Positions 33,450-45,929 of a DNA stretch of 64,000 nucleotides are shown here, in pieces (position 1 is the first letter of the stretch; the number at the start of each line of letters is the position of its first letter). Location of the stretch: contig JAZGTH010000068.1 of NCBI GenBank assembly GCA_036877525.1, forward strand, positions 1,110,501-1,174,500. Direction: 5' to 3'. This DNA is from Chromobotia macracanthus. Its lineage: Eukaryota; Chordata; Actinopteri; Cypriniformes; Botiidae. Under the pieces are notes generated by a model, which worked only from the letters and a program-made list of their open reading frames with translations, did no database searches and was not told the DNA's origin. Both the position numbers and the translations under genes were made by a program.

Positions 33450-35385
33450 TTTTCTGTACTACAAGTACTGTTGGAGGCTTTGTGTGAGAAACAGACCTAA
33501 TTGTTTTTTTGCATATACTGTAGCTTTCAAATCACATTTGATTATTGGTCACAGTTGTGACAGGCCAAAATAAGTAAAAGCACAAATGAGATCTGAGAAC
33601 TATGGCACCAAATACTGACACAAGATCTGGCAACATCATGGTGCTTAGCAACCCTTCAGTAGCATAGGTCTAGCATTCTGTGCACTTTAGAAAGTGTTAT
33701 AAACTTTGCGACTTTGTTCTAACAAATTAGGTTGAAGTAGTGAAGTAGAACTGCCATCAATGACCTTGACCTTAAAATAAATATCTATGGCTCTACTTAA
33801 CTTAAATAAAATGCTTGCTTGCTTGCTTAATGTAAATGCCATTTAGCTGAATTCTTATCTAAAGACTGATACGACAGGGGTCAATCCTTGGATCATTTCA
33901 GATTATTCTCAAACCAGGGGGCAATTTTGAAAAGATACTGGATACTTTATGTTCTAGCTGGAGAAGTAATTGTGCAAACTTACCTGGAAATACTGTATAT
34001 CAATTATAAACATTCAAGCCTGAATATTGAGACTGTACATAATGTACTACCTTAAAAGCTGACTGCATGCCAAGATAACGTATTTTTTTTAATATCACCT
34101 ATTAAATCTGAATATTGGTTGGCACTTTGTACAGTTTGTTAAGACATTCCATGTTGTTTGTTTTGTAATTTTCCCACATCTCTATAATTGTCTCAGGGGA
34201 ATGGATCATGTTTTTAGCTCTTGCAGAGCCAAGGGACCATCCTGGCTGTAAACATGCTCACTCTCAAACTTTCTGACTGTCAGAAGGTATGTGGATGAGT
34301 ATGTGCATAATTTATTGCCTCTCTAAAGTGTACTGAGAGTCTGTATTATTTTCCTTCACTGAAAATTATTTTAGACATATGAAGGACCCACAGTGAATAT
34401 ATGCTTTAAGAATATGCTGCATTTTACTGTGCTTGACTTGAATCATAATGGCAATGCCATGTGTTTTATGTTTACATAGGTTTCAGTACATTGACACATA
34501 CATAAACTTCTTATTTTATTTATTTATAATTAGCCTTGTTTTTCCCAATTTTCAACAGTATTTTCTTGTTTGCTTCAATAGCTAAATAGCTTAGTATAGT
34601 AACAGCACACCTTTCTTCAACAAGCCTGTTTAATAACCTAAATTACTTTCTCCTAATTAAAGAGTGAAATATCATTATTGTCTATGGAGTTCTAGGAAGT
34701 CACTTCATATTTTGTGAACTATGATAAAAATCACTTCTTATAAAAGGCTTTATAAATGTGTGCTTATTTTATTTGGTTTGGATCTTGGCAAATATATTTG
34801 GTCTCTGTTTATCTCCCTCTATGCTTATCGATGTTGTAATATTTCAGTTATCGCTCTCTGTTGTTCTTAGTTTGTGTACAGCCTCTCTGGTTTTGCCAGT
34901 CTGTTGTTAGCAGCCTATGGTGCTTGTGTCATCAAAGGAAAAGACTGAAATGAGAAAAGCACAAAGCACAGTAACTGTGAGGCTCATTACAGAGGAGAGA
35001 GACAGTGTCAGGGTGTGTGTCTTTGTCCCCACCCGCTCTCACTCACATGGTGACAGCTGGCTAGCAGTAGGGTAGACAGCTGGCTAGTACAGTGGCTTTG
35101 CCAATGGAACACACCAGTCTCACACCATTACATAGAATGATATCCTTAAGATTATACAGGTGCAAGATATATACAGAAAATAAAATTATAGTCATAAAAT
35201 TTGTGGTAGTGGTAGGAAGGGGGGTCCATGGTACATAAATGACAAAGAATGGTGGTGTGACAAAATGACATTGCTCCTAATAAAATAAACAAAGCCCTCT
35301 TTACAATAAGGCAGAATCTGTATAATGCATAAGTTACTGTAATTTAAATTAACATAAAATTGAGTTTGTTTTACATTTTGACTGA
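33450..35385. other. Non-coding, nothing recognised except weak exon-like signals
   Basis: No TE protein, inverted ends or ORFs of note. The only signal is the 60-base splice-site-bounded stretch at 34231-34290. 33800-33840 has a short 'gcttgcttgctt' repeat. Confidence 0.45.
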
Positions 35386-35394
35386 TATTACAAG

Positions 35395-36620
35395 TTATTG
35401 ATTTTATTAGTGGTGCTTCTGAAGCAAAGCATCACTATTACTCTCTTGCATAATACTTCTGGACAAAACATCAGTATGTAACTCGTCCCGCACCGTTTGT
35501 CATAGACCCAATGATGAGGGGTCAGATCTACCGGCTTATTGAGGAGAGGTGTGCGGTGACTTTTATAAGTTATAAGGTGTACAATGTTTTTGGGCATACG
35601 AAAAAATGGGCAAAAAATTCTAGAGACGTAACATTGGTATGAATTTTGTAACACTGGGATGAATTTTGTTACACCATAGCTCTGTATCAAAATGTTGTAG
35701 GCACTTAGAGGTGGGCTCATATCACTCAGCTTATCAAGCAGCAACAAATGATGACATTTCAATCTTCTAGCCATGCCATTGCAACCAGTTACAGTACCCT
35801 AGCAACCCATTGACTTGCTCTGAAAATGGTGAGAGGCATCAGAACATCATAGACACAAGTAAGCGGTCTCTTTTGAATTAGACTGGCAAGTCTTTAATTA
35901 TCACCATGGTAACTGTCCAGCCATGCCCTAGCAACTATTAAGAGCACCCTAGCAAACAACATGAATAAGCTGTATTTCAGCACCAGAACGTCATAGAAAC
36001 ATGGGAGTTTGCTGTTTTGATTCAGACACACATTAGTCTATTAATTTTCCCTGTGAACTATCTAGCTACACCCTAGCAACCATTTACGGTAATCTAGCAA
36101 CCATGTCTTGGACTGAATAAACAATATCTCAGCATTAGAACATTGTAAAGACGTGGGTGGCCTTATTTGACTCGGTCTGTCAGTGGGCTTTAGGTATTGC
36201 CCTGGCAACTTCTTAGAAGCCATTTAGAACACCTTCTAGCAACCTCATAACATCATGCTAAGTCATGATGGCATCAGGCTAAGTCATGTTATCATGATGC
36301 TTAGTCATGCAAACATCATGCTAAGTCATGTTATCATGATGCTTAGTCATGCTAGCATGTTTCTAAATCATTTTAACATCATGCTAAGTCATGCTCAAAC
36401 ATGTTAACATCCTGCTAAGTCATGCTAAAACATGTTAACATCATGCTAAATCTTGCTAGCATCACGCTAAAACATGTTAACGTTGTTGAAATATTCTGGC
36501 CTGAATTTTGGCAAGCACCGCTCACATTTTTCTAAGAAAATGTTGAGATTGTGTCTAGATGCTGCATACCAAATTTCATGCAGATTGGACAAACGAGTTC
36601 CAAAAAGTATGTTTTAGGAA
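35395..36620 (+). repeat. Satellite element copy 2 with full leader
   Basis: Leader starts 'ttattagtggtgcttctgaa' (35402) and continues with 'accgtttgtcatagaccca' and several 'ccctagcaacc' words. It is followed by a tandem 'catgctaagtcatgctaaca' array (about 36245-36480) and a tail 'ctgaattttggcaagcaccg' (36500). The minus-strand 128-residue ORF over the leader is not protein-like. Confidence 0.8.
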
Positions 36621-36997
36621 AAATTAAAAATGGCAGGAACATTTTCATCATTTTAATGACTGCACATATGACGTCATACGGTCGTCATTGAGCCAATGAA
36701 TTTTGTCTCTAGAACTATCAAAAGTTAGAGCATAAACACAAGGAAAACTTTGGAAACTGTTGGTGGTGTTAGAAGGAGAATCCAAATTTGGTATGGTTAC
36801 AGTTCAGACTGCCTCTATCTGTGTGCCATATTATATAACTTTTGCCATACCGTTCTATGTGCTACCACAGAGTCAAGATCAGAAGCAGAAGACTAACAGA
36901 TACAAAAAATTATTGCATTATGCAGATTCTTTGCGTGATGCATTATTGTACGTTTACATTTTTAATATACATGGTATGTATAAAACAAGTTTGCAAC
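36621..36997. other. Short gap between repeats, no gene
   Basis: Two overlapping plus-strand ORFs here (up to 100 residues) look random in composition, and one runs into the Tc1 inverted end at 37000. Nothing else is visible. Confidence 0.5.
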
Positions 36998-36999
36998 TA

Positions 37000-38593
37000 C
37001 AAACCCGATCCCAAAAAAGTTGGGACACTGTACAAATTGTGAATAAAAACAGAATGCAATGATGTGGAAGTTTCAAATTTCAATATTTTATTCAGAATAC
37101 AACATAGATGACATATCAAATGTTTAAACTGAGAAAATGTATCATTTTAAGGGAAAAAATAAGTTGATTTTAAATTTCATGGCATCAACACATCTCAGTT
37201 GGGACAAGGCCATGTTTACCACTGTGTGGAATCCCCTCTTCTTTTTATAACAGTCTGCAAACCTCTGGGGACTGAGGAGACAAGTTGCTCAAGTTTAGGA
37301 ATAGGAATGTTGTCCCATTCTTGTCTAATACAGGCTTCTAGTTGCTCAACTGTCTTAGGTCTTCTTTGTCACATCTTCCTCTTTATAATGCGCCAAATGT
37401 TTTCTATGGGTGAAAGATCTGGACTGCAGGCTGGCCATTTCAGTACCCGGATCCTTCTTCTACGCAGCCATGATGTTGTAATTGATGCAGTATGTGATCT
37501 GGCATTGTCATGTTGGAAAATGCAAGGTCTTCCTTGAAAGAGACGACGTCTGGATGGGAGCATATGTTGTTCTAGAACTTGAATATACCTTTCAGCATTG
37601 ATGGTGCCTTTCCAAATGTGTAAGCTGCCCATGCCACACGCACTCATGCAACCCCATACCATCAGAGATGCAGACTTCTAAACTGAGTGCTGATAACAAC
37701 TTGGGTTGTCCTTGTCCTCTTTAGTCCTGATGACATGGCTTCCCAGTTTTCCAAAAATAACTTCAAATTTTGATTCGTCTGACCACAGAACAGTTTTCCA
37801 CTTTGCCACAGTCCATTTTAAATGAGCCTTGGCCCAGAGAAAACGTCTGCGCTTCTGGATCATGTTTAGATATGGCTTCTTTTTTGACCTATAGAGTTTT
37901 AGCTGGCACCGGCGAATGGCACGGTGGATTGTGTTCACCGACAATGTTTTCTGGAAGTATTCCTGAGCCCATGTTGTGACTTCCATTACAGTTCTGCATT
38001 CCTGTATGTGATGCAGTGCCGTCTAAGGGCCTGAAGATCACGGGCATCCAGTATGGTTTTCCGGCCTTGACCCTTACGCACAGAGATTGTTCCAGATTCT
38101 CTGAATCTTTGGATAATATTATGCACTGTAGATGATAACTTCAAACTCTTTGCAATTTTTCTCTGAGAAACTCCTTTCTGATATTGCTCCACTATTTTTC
38201 GCCGCAGCATTGGGGGAATTGGTGATCCTCTGCCCATCTTGACTTCTGAGAGACACTGCCACTCTGAGAGGCTCTTTTAATACCCAATCATGTTGCCAAT
38301 TGACCTAATAAGTTGCAAATTGGTCCTCCAGCTGCTTATATGTACATTTAACTGTTCCGGCCTCTTATTGCTACCTGTCCCAACTTTTTTGGAATGTGTA
38401 GCTCTCATGAAATCCAAAATGAGCCAATATTTGGCATGACATTTCAAAATGTCTCACTTTCAACATTTGATATGTTATCTATATTCTGTTGTGAATAAAA
38501 TATAAGTTTACGAGACTTATAAATTATTGCATTCCTTTTTTTTTTTTGGTACACAATTTGTACAGTGTCCCAACTTTTTTGGAATCGGGTTTG
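37000..38593 (-). mobile_element. Near-complete Tc1-like DNA transposon, 1594 bp, TA flanks
   Basis: Both ends start 'caaacccgat.ccaaaaaag' and carry 'ttgggacactgtacaaattg', in inverted orientation. TA at 36998-36999 and at 38594-38595 forms the expected target duplication. Inside each end, a second 'caaaaaagttgggaca'-type word (for example about 38385) is consistent with the IR/DR layout of fish Tc1 elements. The transposase occupies most of the interior on the minus strand. Confidence 0.95.
37216..38237 (-). pseudogene. Tc1-like DD34E transposase, one frameshift and two stops
   Basis: The start ATG at 38237 gives 'MGRGSPIPPMLRRKIVEQYQ', a Tc1 HTH domain, then 'GQGRKTILDARDLQAL'. A one-base frameshift occurs at about 37987. 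The catalytic domain shows 'TVLWSDESKFEVI' (first Asp), 'CIFQHDNARSHTA' (second Asp) and 'SPDLSPIENIW' (Glu), with exactly 34 residues between the last two. A TAG at about 37680 and a TGA at about 37370 interrupt it. Total coding length is about 340 residues, normal for Tc1. All three catalytic acids are kept, implying recent decay. Confidence 0.93.
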
Positions 38594-38599
38594 TAATAA

Positions 38600-39360
38600 A
38601 TAGTCTATCTTTTACATCATGTACAGCACAAATTTGTAATGTTATAAGTCTGCTTTCTGTTAACACTATTGCACAATTCACACACATACTCGACCCTATA
38701 CCTTGACAAATGGAGCGTATTCCATTACATCAGCAGTGGGTAAAACATTATCATAATGTGTGCCCAGATTGTAAAAGTGTATTTAGTTGAAAACTCTAAA
38801 ACAGTACAGCTGCTAACTCAAAGCATGCACACTCTTACATACATATGAGCAGCTCTCTGTAACCATGGAAACAGGATTAGGCCCACCCTGTGAAAGAAAC
38901 CCCACTTAAATGCATTTTTAAATAAGGTAGGAAATGCACTGGACAAACATTTTGCCAGTTTCTAGCTGTATTCACTGGTAAGACCTTTTCTGATTAATGC
39001 AACACCTTGCTTTAGCATAGTCCCTATGTTTGGATCAATGGAGTCCGCCCCACATTCACCCTGCACTACACAGAGCATATTCTCCAAGTCCGACCACTTT
39101 CTTGGACTTCAAATGTGTTGGAATAGCTCATTTTGCCCTGCATGTCCATAGCTAAAAACAGCTATGCCCAAACTGAATGTCCATAGCTGAAACAGAATGC
39201 CCAAACTGCATAAGAAATCTTTTTTTGTGTGTCTGTCCTGAACAAACAAACTAGAGTTCAGCTTTGTTTTGGTGGTGATGCAAGCCTCGAGCCTTAATGC
39301 ATTTCATGCTTCCCCAGAATTAATTTAAATTTATGAGAGTGTTTCAGACTGGAAATGAAA
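38600..39360. other. Non-coding, nothing recognised
   Basis: Contains a local direct repeat ('gtccatagctaaaaacagct' and 'gtccatagctgaaacagaat' at about 39145-39200). No ORF or repeat family is identified. Confidence 0.5.
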
Positions 39361-39921
39361 TTAAAGGGATAGTTCATCCCAAAAAGAAATAGCTGTCATT
39401 GTCTACCTACCCTCATGTCACGCAAAATAATTCCTTTGTCCTTCAAAGTATAAGTCCACCCAAAAATGATATTTTACTGAACATGGTGGAATTCCGGCTC
39501 CATGTCAATAACACTGAATCTCATTGGTTCAATAACATTGAATCTCAAATATTTTTGGGTGAACTTATCCTTTACTACAAAACAAGGCATTTATCTGATC
39601 GTCCAGCCATCTCTATTTCTTACAAAGAAAGTGGATTGTGACCGATGGCTGTTAAGGACAAAAAGCACTATACATTTTTAGTAAATAGTAACTCAATATG
39701 TTCCTTACATAGACTTCAGAATGCCTTTCGGAGGTTCTGAATATATGGTTCAGTGAGTTTAGTACTTTGTAATGTTCTTTTTGAAGCTTGACAGCCCTAG
39801 TCCACATTCAGTTTTGCTTAAAAAAACAGAATTTACAGAACTACTTTACCAGATAACTCCTTCCATGGATTTCATGGAAGTTCCATGGACAAATAATATT
39901 TGGGTGAACTTTCTCTTTTAA
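39361..39921. mobile_element. TTAA-flanked MITE with a nested smaller copy
   Basis: TTAA at 39361 is followed by 'agggatagttcatccc'. The right end, 'tgggtgaactttctctttta' with TTAA at 39918, is its degenerate complement. Inside, 'agtccacccaaaaatgatat' (39452) and 'atttttgggtgaacttatcc' (39550) form a second inverted pair. The sequence matches the common cypriniform 'gggatagttcacccaaaa' element by recollection. A further left-end-like fragment follows at 39966. Confidence 0.8.
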
Positions 39922-40600
39922 TGTACTGTTTTGTTCCTACATTGATCACTACAGTGACTGTAAATGGATAGTCCATAATGAAAATTTGATGTTAATTTAC
40001 ACACCCTCAAGCCAGTTTTCTTCCATAGAACATAATGACATTACACGCTATGTAACAGCACAGCTCAGACACATGCCCAGTGTGCATTGTTTCAAAACAG
40101 CTTTAGATAAAACATTTAGTACGTCAATTATGCAAAAATGTTTATTTTTTATTTTTTTTATTTGCTATTTTTTATCTGTTAACACCCAGTAAGTAAACTA
40201 GAGGTGACTGTCAAGGAATGAAAAATGGCATAAGGTGTTAGTAGAGATTTTGGGCTAAATCAGGCTTGGTTAGGCAGACCAGTTCTTTTCTGCCTGTAGA
40301 TCATAAAAAATCAGCGTCAGTGCTATTTGAATAAGTCATATTAATGTGGTGTAATATACGCGATTGAACTATCCCACTGAAGGATATTTATTTTACATTT
40401 TATATTACAAACTATAAAGCTAAAGATCTTAAGGATACTAGTTAAACAGTTGCATTCACAGTAACATTTGGAAAATGCTAATAAATGTGAAGATTCTCCC
40501 TGTCAGCAAGTCAGATATGACTGTAGCAAGGAACTAGAACAACAAAAGGTGTAGCTGTGGAGAAATAACTAGTCTAATGTTTATGACTGCAGTAGTTTTA
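39922..40600. other. Second MITE left-end fragment and unassigned sequence
   Basis: 39966-40040 ('ggatagtccataatgaaaat' then 'caccctcaagccag') resembles the left end of the MITE just upstream. No right end is seen. The remainder to 40600 shows nothing coding. Confidence 0.5.
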
Positions 40601-41308
40601 GGGCCCAAGCACTAAAATGGCCAAGGGCCCTATTGTTCTCCTTAGGATTGTTAGAGCCCAATCACTGAAAAGTGTGAAGGGCTCTATGTCTTTCCTTAGG
40701 ATAATTAAAGCACAAGCACTGAAAGTGCGGATCCCGTATTGAAATTGTTAGTATTCTTCTTCTTTAGAGGCCAAGACCTGAAGGGGCATTGCTTTAGTAT
40801 CTTTTTGGTTATTATTAGTAATTGTTAATTGTTCATTAATTGTTTGTAATTAATTGTTATTGTTAGTATTCTTCTTCTTCCCCAATGGGAGTCTGTGGCA
40901 GCCCTATGAACCATACATAAAAAAGAGAAAATTGGCACACTGTAATGGTGGCTCTCAATAGTAATCTGACCAACTTTAGGTTCTCTAGAATTAACTCTAT
41001 AGCGCCACCACAAGAATTAAAAATTACTTTTCCAATGCCTATAACTTTTGACCTTTACATCTATAAAAATCCTACTTAGTACATCTGATTCCTTTCACAG
41101 TGATCTTTACATTCCATGTCGTACATTAGGACTCTGACCATTACAATAGGGCCATTTTGAAAAGTACAGTATTCAATTTTTCACTACTCCATCACATATT
41201 GCCCAATTGTTATAAAAAAAATTGGCTCATATGATCTTTGGAACAGGCTGCACAGAAATGTTGGCGGGATCAGATGAAAATATCATATCAGATCAGATGT
41301 CATAAATT

Positions 41309-41451
41309 CTCCTGTAGCTCAGTGGTAGAGCATTGCGATAGCAGCAGTGTTCGATTCACAGAGAGCACATGTACTAAGAAAATGTATAACTTGAATGCAC
41401 TGTAAGTCGCTTTGAATAAAAGCGTCTGCCAAATGCATAAATGTAAATTGT
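41309..41451 (+). mobile_element. tRNA-headed SINE with L2-type tail
   Basis: 'tagctcagtggtagagcatt' (A-box-like) at 41315 and 'gttcgattcac' (B-box) at 41349 mark a tRNA-derived pol III head. After a short unrelated body, 'ctgtaagtcgctttgaataa' and 'agcgtctgccaaatgcataa' form an L2-type tail ending in 'atgtaaatt'. It is about 140 bp long, typical of HAmo-like cyprinid SINEs. It can be mobilised only by L2 machinery supplied in trans. Confidence 0.85.
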
Positions 41452-43844
41452 GAAATCTTTTAAACAATATGACATATCTGCACAAAATTTGGTAGACACC
41501 CTTACCAACGTGCCGAATGAAAATCCAAAGTTTGACAACAGTGCCAGCTAGTGTTTATAAGATATAACATTTTTTAAAAAAAAATTTTTTGCTTGAAATT
41601 CATTTTTCAGTTTTTCAGTTCACCACTTTGTTTATCTGTTATTTTAAAGCATATCAAATCAGTTTTTCTTATTCCTTAGTTGACCATTTTGGAGATCCAC
41701 CATTTTAAATTTCGTAAAATGCAATGTTGTATATTTATAGAACTTGGTGTGGTTCATCCACATTGTCATTTACAAAGTTTGGAGCTGGCACCCCTAGTGG
41801 TCAAATGTTATAACATTTTTAAAACTGCTTGTAATGTTTGATTCATTTACCATTTTCATGAGACTTATCTTTTTAGATTTATTGGCTTATGTCGATGCTA
41901 TGATACCAAATTTGTCACAGTCGACTGTACTTCCTGTCTGCCATTTTGAGTTTTTTAAAAAATTACTTTTTTGAACTTTTTCCTCCTAGGTCATACGTCC
42001 AGTTTGCACAAAATTTTGCGTGCATCATCTATGAACACTCCTAACAAAAAATGCTATTAAAATCTTTTTGATAAATGAAATGTGACCACATCCTGAATGT
42101 CTCATAACAGTTTAGTGACAGCACCATCATTGATCAAAAAATAAGTAATTTCATATTGCTGTAAGTGATTTTACCTATGTTTTTTTAAGTATATTTCTCT
42201 AAATCCATCATCAGTGATCAACAAATGCTTCCCTTTGTGCCCTTAGTGGGCTTGACCCTGCAATTGCTGCATCTATATTTAGTCCTTATTATTATTATCA
42301 TCTTCTTTCACTCTTGAGTCTATAATAGCCCATAAAACCATATGTAGGAAAGTTTTGAAATTTGGCACACAGATAGAGGGCACTCTGATATGTGAATGGA
42401 CCAAATTTGTAGTCTCTGTTTCAAACCCTGTAGCACCACCAACAGCTCAAAGTAAGTTCACTCATGTTTAACTGATAACTCGTAAATCCTAGAAACAAAA
42501 TGCAAAAATGGACTTGACTATCTTTGCAACAATTTGGTGTATTGACACCAAACTTGACATATTTCATAACAAGCATGACCTGTTACACAGTTTCAGCACG
42601 CAGACACCTACTGGTGCCTAAAATGGCTATTTTTGCTTACATCTTTTAAGTGCTTTGCCCCAAAATCATGAGAGTCATCTTTTCTGATTCCTTGAGACAT
42701 GCCAAATACTCCTTGGTTGGCATTTTGACTTTTGTCATTAAATGCTGCATTTTACCAATGCGTAAACGTAATGTTATGAAACTTGGTATGGTTCTTCAAG
42801 GCCATGTTCTGAGAGGACCTTTAAAATTTTAGGTCAACACCCCCTAGTGGTCAAGAGATATGGCAAAATGTATAAAAATGCATATAAGAAAAATTCAACA
42901 TATTGTCATTTAACTAACAAGATTTGTTTGCTTATGTCAAGTCCTAAATTTGCAGAAGTCTGCCTACTTTTTCGAACTCCTCCTAGAAAATATGTCAGAT
43001 TTGTAAAAATTTGGTATGTATCATCTAGAGACACTTCTGATAAAAAATATTAAAAGCTTTTAAATTGGTAGAACAGTTGTTGTATACTGCGCCAACAATT
43101 TTGAAGGCAAGCATGCCAATAATATATATGAGGCTGTATCTTGGCAATGTTTTGGTATATTGACATGAAACTTGGTACATGTCATCATAGGCATGACCTG
43201 AGGGTGCATCACAGCAGTTTCATCACAGCATCACCTACCAGTGCAGCGATATGAAAAATGGCTATTTTTGCTTGTTATTTTTGAAAACTTTGGTCTAAAA
43301 TTATGAAAGTGGTCTCTTTAGATTTCTTGAGGCATGCAGAGTCAAACAATATGTAGTATTCCATGATTGGCCACTTTGATTTTACTTTTCTTAAAATGCA
43401 GTATTGAGCAAATGTAATTGGGTATGTTTACAAAACTTGTATGGTTCATCATCACTGTAGTCTGACATGACCTGCAAAATTTGGGCATTGGCTTTTGAGT
43501 ATTGAGTTGAAACTTTGTAGATGTCATTGTCACAACACCCTGACAGCACCACCTATTGGTCAAATGTTGTAATTTTTTTATTGTGTTATAATGGGTTTTG
43601 CTTGTTTTTAAACTGCTTTTCTTATTCTTATTATCAGAGATGTCCACAAATATTTGCCTTGGTGCTGTTGGGATCTTGGTGAGAAACAGTAGTGACACAG
43701 TAGTGTGTTGCCCACTACTCTGTGTGTGTATGTGTTCACTCCTCACCAGTGATCCCTTGACCCCGTAAATGCTGTTTGCAGGTATTTTATTATTTTGCAG
43801 GTGATTTATTATTTTGTTGGCTTGAGAAAGCCAACATACTGTTA

Positions 43845-44960
43845 TTAGTGGTGCTTGTGAAGCATTATAGCTCAGCATCAGAATGTTGTAGAGACTTGGG
43901 AGTGGACTCATATCGCTCTGCTTAATAACATCATGCTAAGTCATGCTAGCATCATGCTAAGTCATGCTAACATCATGCTTAGTCATGTTAGCATCATGAT
44001 ACTTCATTCTAGCATCATGTTAAAACATGTTAGTATTGTGTGCAATGATGTTAGCATCATGTTAACATCGTTTAAATATTACCATGGAGTTTTGCCATGG
44101 TAAGCACCACTCACATTTTATTCAGAAAATGTACCTGTTTAGTTCTTCTGCTTTATCTTAACAAAACTTTGGTACATAACTCATCCCTGCACGGTTTGTC
44201 ATAGACCCATGAATTAGGTGTACTCTAGCAACCACACCACTGACTATTATTTGAAAAGCTGAGAGGCATCAGAACATCATAGAGACAAGTTAGTGGCCTC
44301 TTTTGACCCAGACTGGCAAGTAGTCTTTAATTATTACCATGGAAACTGTCAAATCATGCTGTAGCAACAATTTGGAGCTCCCTAGCAACCAACATGATTT
44401 AGCTATATCTCAGCACCAGAACATTATAGAGACATGGGAGTTGGCTCTTTTGATTCAGGCACACATCCATCTATTAGTTTTACCCTGTTAACTGTCTATG
44501 TACAACCATTTATGGTACCCTAGCAACCATGTAAAATGAATAAGCCATATCTTAGCATTAGAACATTGTAAAAACATGTGGGTAGGCTTATTTGACTCAG
44601 CCTCTCAGTGGGCTGCCCTGGCAATTTCCTAGCCACACCCTAACAACCATATAGAGCACCCTAGCAACCGTATAGCATCACAAATATGCCATATTTTAGT
44701 ATATTTATCATGCTAATTGATGCTAAAATGTTATATCATGGTAAAATGTGATAACATCATGTTAAATCATGTTAACATCATGCTAATTGATGTTAAAATG
44801 TGTTAGCATTTTATAAAAATACATTAGCATCCATGCTAAAATGTGCTAGCATAACGTTAATTGATGATCAAATGTGTTAGCATCATGCTAAAAAGTGCTA
44901 ACATCATGCTAATTAATTTTATTTTATTTTATTTTATTTTAACATGCTCATATCATGCTA
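43845..44960 (+). repeat. Satellite element copies 3 and 4 in tandem
   Basis: Leader 'ttattagtggtgcttgtgaa' at 43844, array 43930-44060, tail at about 44090. A second leader follows ('ctgcacggtttgtcatagac' at 44187, 'caaccaacatgatttagcta' at about 44387) and a second array at 44700-44940. Both are in the same orientation as the copies at 31 and 35 kb. An '(attttattttattttattttattttaa)'-like run ends the array at about 44915-44945. Confidence 0.75.
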
Positions 44961-45750
44961 TTAAATGTTAGAGTTTGTCCTCAAACTTTACTCTTACGTT
45001 ATAGTTAAGGATTTCAGTTATAATTCAGTTTATAGTTTTGTAGTTAATTTTTTTTTACAAATTTATAGTTTAGTTAATTATAATTTTGTTATAATTTTGT
45101 TTCATTTTAAATGTCATATTACTATTTAGTTTTGCTTTTGTTTTTTAGTTTTAATTTTAGTTTATCAATATACTGTAGTTTCTATTTTTAGGCCTGTTAT
45201 GATTTAGCTGGGGACAACTTTGTATATTGCTTTCAAAAGCAAACTATTTCCTGTTTATTTTAGATCAAAGCAGTAAAAACAAAATCTTAAACAAGATAAT
45301 TTCTATTTCGTTTAAGCTTTGAAACAGAGCAATTTTTTAATTAATTTTTTTTTTGTTTTAGTTTTAATTTATTTTTTTCAGGTGATTTTTAGTTGCAAGA
45401 AGTTTTAATTAATATCCTTTAGTTTAGTATAATAACCTTGATATAATGTTGTGCTTCAATACTGGAGTGTCTATTCCAAAATCTGACTTGAAGGCTCGCA
45501 ATACACCCTAGCTGGGATGTAATGCACATATCTTATCAGCTTGCTCATAGTTAGCGAGCAGTCTGTTGTCAGACAATCAATTAAAAAAAATAGAAATAAA
45601 CTCGGCTGCTGTCTAAAAACTGCTGTCTTTAATTCATAAAATAAAACTCACACATATTTTCATCGGTTCCCACAGGATGGCATACCTATCCTTAGCATTA
45701 CTACTGCTCCCTGAAATTATGTCAAGACCAGGCATGCACAGAAGGACATA
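44960..45750. repeat. T-rich 'ttagttttaattttagtt' tract and unassigned flank
   Basis: 45000-45420 consists of degenerate 'tttagttttaatttt' words. 45420-45750 shows no coding or repeat signal that I recognise. Confidence 0.6.
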
Positions 45751-45929
45751 AAGGAAAGTGGAAACTGATCGTTTGGTCGATCAACTGGTCGTATCCGTTG
45801 TGCTTTCACATCGGCTGCATTTGCAGAAGCACAAATTTTGTAGAGAAAACTCCATAATGGAAAATTTCACAAATTTTGATTTTAAAATACATTTAGGAGA
45901 AAAGACTTGTCAAGAAGCTTTTTTGCTTA

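Noticed and set aside
35388..35774. 128-residue minus-strand ORF
   Set aside because: It lies on the leader of the dispersed satellite element, whose other copies are not open.
36240..36480. CRISPR-like array
   Set aside because: The tandem 'catgctaa' units vary in length and lack unique spacers; this is a eukaryotic satellite.
41311..41375. tRNA gene
   Set aside because: A- and B-box-like words are present, but no cloverleaf with paired acceptor stem can be drawn and an L2-type tail follows, so it is a SINE head.
43342..43911. 189-residue minus-strand ORF
   Set aside because: It spans non-coding repeat modules that recur elsewhere without an ORF; the composition is random and no motif is present.
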